A stretch of DNA of 64,000 nucleotides from Roseomonas sp. KE2513 (GTDB lineage: Bacteria; Pseudomonadota; Alphaproteobacteria; Acetobacterales; Acetobacteraceae). The stretch is taken from NCBI RefSeq assembly GCF_016107305.1, contig NZ_RCVR01000007.1, positions 1 to 64,000 on the forward strand. The letters are read 5' to 3'. The notes below the pieces were generated by a model. That model had not been told where the DNA came from. It saw only the letters and a list, made by a program, of their open reading frames with translations, and did not search any database. Within the stretch, counting starts at the first letter, position 1; every line of letters starts with the position of its first letter. The position numbers and the translations under genes are program-made. This document shows positions 18,197-24,826 of this stretch, piece by piece.

Positions 18197-18980
18197 GCGC
18201 GGCGGCCTCTGCCCGAGCCTGCAGCTCGGTCCTGACCTTCGCGAAAGCGCGTCGGGCGAACTCGCCCGCTTTCGCCGGCGTGATGCCCCCCTCGTAGTTC
18301 GTCTTGCTGAACCAGCTGGCGGCGTTCTCCTCGACGATCTCCGACGTCTCGCGGCAGTGGATCTCCAACGCGCGCTCGAAGACGTGGTGGTCCTTGAGGC
18401 TCGGGAAGCGCTGGGCACCACCGACGTGGTCGGGCAGCACGCGGCTGAGATAGTAGGCGAGGTACTCGCGGGTCACTCGGGCGAAGAAGTCGCGGGCGAG
18501 GACGGCGAAGCGCGCCGGCTTGGCAAGGTCGTGGAGGGCAGTGCGGGCATCGTCGGCGGCATAGGTCGTGCCGAAGAGACCGCCGGCGTCGCGCCCGGCC
18601 ACCGAGACGAGACTCTCCACAGCGGCTGTTGCCGCCATCTCGCTAAAGTCGGTGGCCTTGGGATCGCAGGCGATGCCCCTGTCGACCGCGGCCATGAGCG
18701 CCGCGCCGATCTCGATGAGCGAGGGTTGGCCTGTCGTGTCCAAGCCGAGGGCGAGCAGAGCCTCGCCGAAGTCAGCCTCGCGGGCGGCGAGCGGCAGCTG
18801 GGTAAGCAGCCAGAAGCCCTGGCGGAGTGCGCCGTCGTCGCCCGCCCGCTGCAGGCTGCCTTCTGCGGCTTTGCCCACTGCGGCCGCGAGCTCGGCCGCG
18901 TCCGCACCGCCGGTGATGAGGGCCACGACGGCTTGCCAGGGGCGGGTCGCCGGGAGTTTGCCCAGTCTCTGATGGCCCAT
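18189..18980 (-). CDS. Uncharacterised partner of the QueC-like protein (Met-Gly start)
   Basis: The 263-residue soluble protein begins MGHQRLGKLPATRPWQ. It is rich in Ala-Leu helices, with an aromatic-rich C-terminal part (REYLAYYLSRVLPDHVGG, then FERALEIHC). No domain is recognised. ATG 18980 has GAGGGG eight bases upstream. It precedes and overlaps the QueC-like gene by 8 bp, so it is made with it. By position, size and Met-Gly start it is analogous to QatB, the reported partner of a QueC-like protein in Qat, but clear sequence similarity cannot be claimed by eye. It may be the substrate of the ligase. Confidence 0.75.
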   Translation of the reverse strand: MGHQRLGKLPATRPWQAVVALITGGADAAELAAAVGKAAEGSLQRAGDDGALRQGFWLLTQLPLAAREADFGEALLALGLDTTGQPSLIEIGAALMAAVDRGIACDPKATDFSEMAATAAVESLVSVAGRDAGGLFGTTYAADDARTALHDLAKPARFAVLARDFFARVTREYLAYYLSRVLPDHVGGAQRFPSLKDHHVFERALEIHCRETSEIVEENAASWFSKTNYEGGITPAKAGEFARRAFAKVRTELQARAEAAAHA

Positions 18981-19184
18981 CGGCGATGCCCCTCAGGCGA
19001 ATCGATGTTCTTTCTGTGTTCTACTTTGGGGTGGCTGTCCGGTTTGGTGCAATAGGAAAGCAAGCTCGCCTTTTGGCCGGGCTACGCAAGCGTTCTGCCT
19101 GGCTCCTTTGTGGTCACTGGATTTCGCTAGAGGATTGTTTCCGCTACTCCTTTGCTGCCGGCGAGGCGATCGTCATCGGCGAAC

Positions 19185-19418
19185 ATGCATCGCCAAACCC
19201 CCAAGCTCCGGCCTCAGCCCACGCTTAGCCTCCACCTCCCCCCGCACCTGCGCGAGGTCTGCGCTCTACTCGCAGCCGGCCTGGTGCGGCTCCGTGCCCA
19301 CACCGCCGTGGATCTCGCCCGCGACGCAGAGCAGGGGCGGGGCTCGGGAGAGAGTTCGCTACACTTCCCGCTCGAACAGAGCGGTCGTGTCCCTCCCGAA
19401 ACTCGGAGGCACGCATGA
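19185..19418 (+). CDS. Small conserved protein at the head of the recombinase cassette
   Basis: The 77-residue protein starts MHRQTPKLRPQPTLSLHLPP and contains VCALLAAGLVRLRAHTAVDL, then ESSLHFPLEQS. As far as I recall, similar short proteins recur just upstream of DUF2924/recombinase pairs in alphaproteobacteria. Its stop overlaps the next start by 4 bp (ATGA at 19415-19418), which supports both the gene and its start. Function unknown: it might assist recombination or regulate the cassette. Confidence 0.65.
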   Translation: MHRQTPKLRPQPTLSLHLPPHLREVCALLAAGLVRLRAHTAVDLARDAEQGRGSGESSLHFPLEQSGRVPPETRRHA

Positions 19419-19954
19419 CGCAGAGATCGATGGCAGGGCAGGGAAGGGCGCCCGGGAAGCAGCAGGCGGCCCCGCCTGTGTCACCCACACCGGTGTTCCC
19501 GGCCATCCCGCCTGCTGACGTGCTGGGCCGTTTGGCAGCCCTCCAGAGCACGCCCACGGCGCACCTGAAGCAGCAGTGGCGCGAGCTGTTCGGCAAGGAG
19601 CCGCCGCCTTTCAACCGCGCCTACCTCCAGAGCCGGCTGGCCTACCGCATCCAGGAGCTCGCCTATGGCGGGCTCAGGCCTGAGACCCGCGCCCGCCTGG
19701 AGGCACTCGGCGAGCAGCTGGACGGGGGCAACGTGGTGCTTCGCCGCATCCGCGCCGACAGCCGCCCCTTGGCCGGCACCCGCCTGCTGCGCGAGTGGCA
19801 GGGGGTGGAGCACGCGGTCACCGTGCTGGCGGACGGGTTTGAGTTCGAGGGCCGGCCCTACCGCTCGCTGTCCGCGGTGGCGCGCCACATCACCGGCACC
19901 CGCTGGAACGGCTGGACATTCTTCGGCCTCAAGGGGCAGGGGAGGGGCGCATGA
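19415..19954 (+). CDS. DUF2924 domain-containing protein
   Basis: The predicted protein has 179 residues. The DUF2924 pattern is visible in HLKQQWRELFGKEPPPFNRA and in LRPETRARLEAL. The end of the protein has VLADGFEFEGRPYRSLSAVA, then ITGTRWNGWTFFGL. This last part is a DNA-binding-like segment found with serine recombinases. It overlaps both the preceding small gene and the recombinase by 4 bp. It probably acts with the recombinase as an accessory or directionality factor, which is inferred from the conserved pairing. Confidence 0.85.
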   Translation: MTQRSMAGQGRAPGKQQAAPPVSPTPVFPAIPPADVLGRLAALQSTPTAHLKQQWRELFGKEPPPFNRAYLQSRLAYRIQELAYGGLRPETRARLEALGEQLDGGNVVLRRIRADSRPLAGTRLLREWQGVEHAVTVLADGFEFEGRPYRSLSAVARHITGTRWNGWTFFGLKGQGRGA

Positions 19955-21321
19955 GCCGCCGGCAGGGCAGGGCGGCCGAGGTCGTGCCGCCTCCTACCCC
20001 CGTTCGGCGCCTCCGCTGCGCCGTCTACACGCGGAAGTCCACGGACGAGGGGCTCGACCGCGAGTTCAACACCCTCGATGCCCAGCGGGACGCCTGCGAG
20101 GCCTACGTGGTCAGCCAGCGCCAGGAGGGCTGGACCCTGGTAGCGGACCGCTACGATGACGGCGGCTTCTCGGGCGGCACCCTGGAGCGCCCGGCGCTGC
20201 AACGCCTATTGCGCGATGTCGAGCAGGGCCGGGTCGACATCATCGTCTGCTACAAGATTGACCGCCTCTCGCGCTCGCTGATGGACTTCTCCCGGCTGGT
20301 GGAGACCTTCGAGGCGCACGGGGTGACGTTTGTCTCGATCACCCAGAGCTTCAACACCACCACCTCCATGGGCCGGCTGACGCTCAACATCCTGCTCAGC
20401 TTCGCCCAGTTCGAGCGCGAGGTGATCGGCGAGCGCATCCGTGACAAGTTCGCCGCCTCCCGCGCACGGGGCATGTGGATGGGTGGGCACGTGCCGCTTG
20501 GCTACGAGGTCAGGGACAGGAAGCTGCTGGTGTACGAGGCGGAGGCCAGGACAGTCCGGCGGGTGTTCACGGCCTTCCTGGACACACAGTCCGGCACCGA
20601 GACCGCCCGCCTGCTCCAGGCGGACGGCCTGACCAGCCGGTCGGGGCGGCTGCTGGACAAGGGCGACGTCTACAAACTGCTGAACAACCGTACCTACGTC
20701 GGTGAGGCGGCACACAAGGGGAAGGTCTATCCCGGCGAGCACCAGCCCATCATTGATCGGGCGCTCTGGGACAAGGTGCACGCGCTACTGAAGGAAAGCC
20801 CGCACACCCGGGGCAACGGCACGCGGAACCAGACGCCGGCGCTGCTCAAGGGGCTGATCTACGGCGCGGACGGTCGGGCGCTCTCGCCAACGCACACGCG
20901 GCGCCGGGGGCGGCTGTACCGGTACTACGTCTCGCAGGCGGCGCTGAAGGGCACCGACACAGCGGAACAGGCCGACCCCACCCTCGTGCGGCGCGTTTCC
21001 GCGGCCGAGATCGAGGCGGCCGTTGTGGGGCAGGTGCGAGCCCTCCTATGCCAGCCGGAGATCATCGTGGGCACCTGGGCGGCGGTGCAGGTCAACGACC
21101 CCGACCTGACCGAGGGCGAGACGCGAGACGCCCTGCACCAGTTAGAGCCGCTCTGGGACGAGCTGTTCCCGGCGGAGCAGGCGCGGATCGTGCGGCTGCT
21201 CGTCGAGCGGGTGACGGTGTCTAGCACGGGGGCGGACATCCGGCTCCGAGTGGAGGGGCTGGCAAGTCTGGTGCGGGATCTCGGCACGGGCAGGGCGACG
21301 ATGCTGGAGGCAGCGGAATGA
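19951..21321 (+). CDS. Large serine recombinase (site-specific integrase)
   Basis: The predicted protein has 456 residues. The resolvase catalytic domain (about 20-170) has CAVYTRKSTDEGLDREFNTL with the nucleophilic Ser in YTRKS, and YKIDRLSRSLMDFSRLVETF. It is followed by a recombinase domain with GYEVRDRKLLVYEAEARTVR and LLNNRTYVGEAAHKGKVYPG. The zinc-ribbon region lacks the usual cysteines (GLIYGADGRALSPTHTRRRG). Such enzymes integrate and excise mobile elements. ATG 19951 overlaps the DUF2924 stop, and its own stop overlaps the next gene, both by 4 bp. Confidence 0.92.
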   Translation: MSRRQGRAAEVVPPPTPVRRLRCAVYTRKSTDEGLDREFNTLDAQRDACEAYVVSQRQEGWTLVADRYDDGGFSGGTLERPALQRLLRDVEQGRVDIIVCYKIDRLSRSLMDFSRLVETFEAHGVTFVSITQSFNTTTSMGRLTLNILLSFAQFEREVIGERIRDKFAASRARGMWMGGHVPLGYEVRDRKLLVYEAEARTVRRVFTAFLDTQSGTETARLLQADGLTSRSGRLLDKGDVYKLLNNRTYVGEAAHKGKVYPGEHQPIIDRALWDKVHALLKESPHTRGNGTRNQTPALLKGLIYGADGRALSPTHTRRRGRLYRYYVSQAALKGTDTAEQADPTLVRRVSAAEIEAAVVGQVRALLCQPEIIVGTWAAVQVNDPDLTEGETRDALHQLEPLWDELFPAEQARIVRLLVERVTVSSTGADIRLRVEGLASLVRDLGTGRATMLEAAE

Positions 21322-21713
21322 GCGCCTCCACCAGCCTCACGGTCCAGGTGCCGCTCAGCATTCGACGCCGGCCAGGGCGGAAGACCGTAGTGACGCCGGA
21401 TGGGACGGCGAGTGCTGCCATACCAGCACTGACGATCTCCACTCGCACCGATCCAGCACTGGTGAAGGCGCTGGCGCGCGCTTTTCGGTACCAGCGCCTG
21501 CTAGATGAAGGGCTGTATGCGTCAATCACTGAGATTGCGGAAGCAGAGAAGCTGGACCGGGGCTACATGGGGCGGTTGCTGCAGCTGACGCTGCTAGCAC
21601 CGGGCCTGATCGAGGCAGTCCTGAACGGAACACCGTGCCCGGTAATCGGCTTGCCCGGATTGCTGAAGTCCGTCCCAGCGGCTTGGAGAGAACAGGCTGT
21701 CGAGCCAGGTTAA
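21318..21713 (+). CDS. HTH protein of the recombinase cassette
   Basis: The 131-residue protein has a recognisable helix-turn-helix stretch: ALARAFRYQRLLDEGLYASI, then TEIAEAEKLDRGYMGRLLQL. This resembles the DNA-binding part of ParB-like or recombinase-associated proteins. It is the last gene of the four-gene cassette, coupled to the recombinase by ATGA at 21318-21321. A strong hairpin at 21718-21746 follows immediately. A role in regulation or recombination direction is inferred. Confidence 0.75.
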   Translation: MSASTSLTVQVPLSIRRRPGRKTVVTPDGTASAAIPALTISTRTDPALVKALARAFRYQRLLDEGLYASITEIAEAEKLDRGYMGRLLQLTLLAPGLIEAVLNGTPCPVIGLPGLLKSVPAAWREQAVEPG

Positions 21714-21717
21714 CAGA

Positions 21718-21746
21718 GCTGTGCCGGACGACCTGCTCGGCACAGC
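21718..21746 (+). terminator. Hairpin terminator of the recombinase cassette
   Basis: GCTGTGCCG (21718-21726) and CGGCACAGC (21738-21746) form a perfect 9-bp stem with an 11-base loop, five bases after the last stop of the cassette. The T-run is poor, but the position fits. It also lies between this gene and the convergent lipoprotein gene, so it could serve both strands. Confidence 0.6.
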
Positions 21747-21768
21747 CCTATAGTCGAATAAACCGATC

Positions 21769-22011
21769 TCAGCGCCAGGCAGGGCGGCCCAAGTTCACGT
21801 CACGGCCGCTGGTCAACGCACCGCCTGCGGCACCCGCTGCGCCGCCGATCAGAGCGCCCGTTCCAACGCTGCCTCCGGTAAGCGCACTCACACCAGCTCC
21901 TGCTCCGGCACCCAGGAGGCCGCCCGAAACGGCACGGTCGCCGGTGCTATAGCCGCAGCCGCTCAGGCCCAAAACGGCTATGCCAAGGAGCAGGACACCT
22001 GTTTTGCGCAT
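21769..22011 (-). CDS. Small glycine-zipper lipoprotein
   Basis: The 80-residue protein begins MRKTGVLLLGIAVLGLSGCG, a lipoprotein signal with lipobox LSGC. The mature part is a Gly/Ala-rich segment (GGLLGAGAGAGVSALTGG, then GALIGGAAGAAGGALTSG) typical of membrane-inserting glycine-zipper lipoproteins. ATG 22011 has AGGGAGAA upstream. The frame upstream of it lacks features. Probably anchored in the outer or inner membrane. Role unknown. Confidence 0.75.
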   Translation of the reverse strand: MRKTGVLLLGIAVLGLSGCGYSTGDRAVSGGLLGAGAGAGVSALTGGSVGTGALIGGAAGAAGGALTSGRDVNLGRPAWR

Positions 22012-22078
22012 ATTTATGTTCTCCCTTGTTAGTGGGCTAATCAGACCGAGGTCTGGACACCAGATTAACTTGCCATTG

Positions 22079-22408
22079 TCAGCGGCCGCCGAGTAGCTGA
22101 CCGAGGATCTCTGCCGGTTGCAGCCCATCTCGGCGCCGGTTGTCTCGGGAATAATCATCCCGGCGACGGTCGTAGTCGCGGCGGCGATCATACTCCCAAC
22201 GACGTGCGTCCTCTCGACGCCGGGGCTCGGCCCAGCGTCGATCGTCACCACGATGGCGGCCGTAGTCCCGGTCTGAGCGGCGGTCGTAGTGCCGTTCCCG
22301 GCGCCCGTTTCCGCTTTCATCCTTCCAGGGATCAGCCAGAGCGGAAGGCACAGGGCCTGCCAGCATCGCAGCAAAACTGCCTAGGAGAAGAGCCCTCCAC
22401 CCCGTCAT
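22079..22408 (-). CDS. Secreted Arg/Asp/Tyr-rich small protein
   Basis: The 109-residue protein has a signal peptide (MTGWRALLLGSFAAMLAGPV ending SALA) and a mature chain dominated by Arg, Asp and Tyr (YDRRRDYDRRRDDYSR). It ends LQPAEILGQLLGGR. Highly charged periplasmic proteins of this kind are frequent in Acetobacteraceae. Function is unknown. It lies 67 bp upstream of the glycine-zipper lipoprotein on the same strand, so the two may be co-transcribed. Confidence 0.65.
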   Translation of the reverse strand: MTGWRALLLGSFAAMLAGPVPSALADPWKDESGNGRRERHYDRRSDRDYGRHRGDDRRWAEPRRREDARRWEYDRRRDYDRRRDDYSRDNRRRDGLQPAEILGQLLGGR

Positions 22409-22843
22409 GACGCCTACCCCTTTCCTGGGTTGGGTTTGTAGATACTCGCCGTAACGGTCTTGGGCGGGAAAGGTCGCATTGGGCTATGCGGAAAACCTGC
22501 CCGAGACCCCTGAGGAATATCTACATCGCACCATTCTGCTTCGAATGTGCCCTTACGATGGCTTGTTTATGGAGTTCTGCGTGTCGAGATCTGGTTGATC
22601 ATGAGGCTTCGCAAGGACTCCGGAAGCACATATCTGCCGCACCAGCTTCGTGTTTCAACTTACAGTTCTATGCCCGGTCGTGAGCATCCGTAGAGTGCGA
22701 ATACCAGCAGACACACAGTTTCCCACTTAACGAGCCTCTTCCGAGAGGTGGCTGCAGAAGGACTTTATGGGCCAAGTCTGAAACCTAGTACCCTCGACTG
22801 CTTTCCTATTTATCTTCGCCGCCGCCCTGAGCGCCGTGTGCGC
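22409..22843. other. Intergenic stretch, no supported gene
   Basis: This 435-bp interval is AT-richer than its neighbours. Short frames cross it, but none has a convincing start, domain or codon bias. It separates the secreted protein at 22408 from the end of the PaaK-like ligase. Confidence 0.4.
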
Positions 22844-24250
22844 TCAAGGCACCACCACCTCGCAGCGGAAGTCCTCGAACTTTCCAGAGGCGGTCCGGGG
22901 CAGATCCGGCAGGTAGACCAGGGTGATTTCGAAGGTCGGACCGAACTTCTCCTGCACCCAATGGCGAAGGGCTTTTTCCTCCTCACTCGCGAGCGGCCGC
23001 GCCACCACCAGCCGCAGCTCGATGCGGTGGAGGGCAGTCTGAGCGAGTTGGTAGCCTTGCAGCGGTGGCGCTGCCGACAGCAACGCGCCGATGTCGGGTG
23101 AGGAGAGGAGCGGCCATCGGCGCTCCCCTGAGGGCAGCAGGAGCATGTTCTGCGTGCGGCCGAGAATGCGCCGGAGCACAGGGAGGCCACGTCCACAGAA
23201 GCAGGGCGGCCCGACTTCGGCGAGGTCACCGATGTCGTAGCGGATCAGCGGCATGGCGAAGTTGTGGAGCGGCGTCACAACCACACGCCCAACCTGTCCC
23301 GGGCCGCAGGGCTGCCCGGCGTTGTCCAGCACCTCCAGAAAGACGCTCTCGGACTGCACGTGGTAACCCTCGCCATACGGGCATTGAAGCGCGAGATACC
23401 CAGCCTCTCGCGTGCTGTAGATGTCGGAAACGGGCACTCCCCAAGCCGTATGGCAGGCCTCGCGTACACCCGGCCGCAAGGTTTCCGAGATGGTGATGAC
23501 CTCTTTAAGTCGTGCAGGCCGCACGCCTTGCGTCAGGCATGCCTCAGCCAGGGCCTTTGCGATGCTCGGATGCGTCAGCAGGTAATCGGGGTCTCTCCGC
23601 AACAACCACTCGACCTGGCGATCAATGGGAGTGGTGATGTTGAGGCCCACCAGCGGTCCGGTCGCGAACACGGTGTCTGTGGAGTAGCCCCAGGAGGCAG
23701 ACTCCGTGCCCTCGGGCCATGGCGCTTTGCCCTTACCGCTCTCCCGGATGGTGGCGAAGGTTCCGGCGAGGTCCCGGCGGTGCCAAAGGTGGTCGCGCAC
23801 GGTGAACGCGCTCCAGACCAACTCCCAGAGCTGGCTGCGCACGGAGCGGATCGGCTGACCGGTCGAACCGGACGTGAAGATCTCCCGCCAGTCTCCGTGA
23901 CCAGCAGGCAAGGCGTCCGCAAGCATTGCCTCCGCGTCGTCGGCGGCCTGGATCTCCTCACGCCGCAGGAGTGGGATGCGGCGCCAGGCCTCCATCCAAC
24001 TGCTATCAACGGGCAACTCGGAAAGCCCTTGGGCGAGGCGCCCACGGTAGAAGGGCACCTGGGCTGCGGCGTGCGAGAGCAGGCGAGCAAGCTGGTCACG
24101 CTGTCGCGCGAGCAGCCGCTCCTCCGGCCACCACTGGCTGCTCTCCAGCTGGAACAGGATCGACAGCATGGCCGCGCCATTGGCGGCGGGAATACCGGGC
24201 CAAGCGATCCCATCCACTGCCGAGTGAACCGTGAATTCCGGCTGCGGCAT
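22844..24250 (-). CDS. PaaK-like AMP-forming ligase (phenylacetate-CoA ligase / CapK family)
   Basis: This 468-residue adenylate-forming enzyme contains FTSGSTGQPIRSVRSQLWEL (P-loop-like ANL motif), DIYSTREAGYLALQCPYGEG and PLIRYDIGDLAEV. The PCFCGRGLPVLRRILGRTQN segment is also typical of PaaK and of CapK-type proteins of surface-polymer loci. It would activate a carboxylate as an adenylate. The acceptor is not evident. ATG 24250 has GGAGAGGAG just upstream. It stands alone on this strand, divergent from the secreted-protein/PBP genes. Confidence 0.82.
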   Translation of the reverse strand: MPQPEFTVHSAVDGIAWPGIPAANGAAMLSILFQLESSQWWPEERLLARQRDQLARLLSHAAAQVPFYRGRLAQGLSELPVDSSWMEAWRRIPLLRREEIQAADDAEAMLADALPAGHGDWREIFTSGSTGQPIRSVRSQLWELVWSAFTVRDHLWHRRDLAGTFATIRESGKGKAPWPEGTESASWGYSTDTVFATGPLVGLNITTPIDRQVEWLLRRDPDYLLTHPSIAKALAEACLTQGVRPARLKEVITISETLRPGVREACHTAWGVPVSDIYSTREAGYLALQCPYGEGYHVQSESVFLEVLDNAGQPCGPGQVGRVVVTPLHNFAMPLIRYDIGDLAEVGPPCFCGRGLPVLRRILGRTQNMLLLPSGERRWPLLSSPDIGALLSAAPPLQGYQLAQTALHRIELRLVVARPLASEEEKALRHWVQEKFGPTFEITLVYLPDLPRTASGKFEDFRCEVVVP

Positions 24251-24379
24251 GGTCGCTCCTCTCCCCTTTTCCGGCAGCACCGAGCCTGAAACCGTGCCAC
24301 CACGCCTCACGTTTGCCACGAAGATGCAACTATCCGGGAGATCAGTACTCTTGCTTCTCAGGCGGCATCAGGAGGGTGA

Positions 24380-24826
24380 ATGCAGTCGGCGGTGATCAGT
24401 GCGGCAATGCTTGGCGTGCTGCAGGTGAGCCTGCCCGTCGCCACTGCCGCACCGGCGAGCCGGCCGATCCCTGAGGCCGCTGGTGCGGATGGAGGGAGAG
24501 GCACGTCCCTGGTGCGCGCGGGTGCCGCAGGGTTCCTTGCCTCCCCTGAAGCCCGGCAATCCCCCCTGGTCACCGTGGGCGAGGGCGGCGAAGGGGGCGA
24601 GGGTGGAAAGGGGCGCCGCTCCCGTCGGCGCGGTCGCGACGACCGGTACGGCTACCGCGAGCCGTACCGGTACCGCGCCGAGCCACCCTACTCCTACTCC
24701 GCGCCCCCTCAGGCTCGCGCCCGGCCCTACGCTGCGCCATCGGATTACGGCAACGCCCCGGAGCCGGCGCCGCGCTACGTCCCCCCGAGACCTGGAGGCG
24801 GCACATGGGTGGACCCGGGGAGCTGA
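24380..24826 (+). CDS. Secreted low-complexity Gly/Arg/Tyr/Pro-rich protein
   Basis: The 148-residue protein has a signal peptide ending near ATAAPA. It then has GEGGEGGEGGKG, an Arg-rich patch and a Tyr/Pro-rich tail (YREPYRYRAEPPYSYS, then PRYVPPRPGGGTW). No domain is recognised. It overlaps the start of the penicillin-binding protein by 22 bp in another frame, suggesting co-expression and a possible envelope role. Confidence is limited by low complexity, although the signal peptide supports a real product. Confidence 0.55.
   Translation: MQSAVISAAMLGVLQVSLPVATAAPASRPIPEAAGADGGRGTSLVRAGAAGFLASPEARQSPLVTVGEGGEGGEGGKGRRSRRRGRDDRYGYREPYRYRAEPPYSYSAPPQARARPYAAPSDYGNAPEPAPRYVPPRPGGGTWVDPGS

Noticed and set aside
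16310-18980. Complete Qat or type IV CBASS operon
   Set aside because: Only QueC-like and partner genes are present. No ATPase, TatD-like nuclease, CD-NTase or effector is adjacent.
9057-19080. CTTTTGGCCG repeated near 9061, 11011 and 19071 as possible attachment repeats
   Set aside because: Ten bases only, and related CCTTTTGGCC strings occur elsewhere (for example near 55820), so chance is likely.
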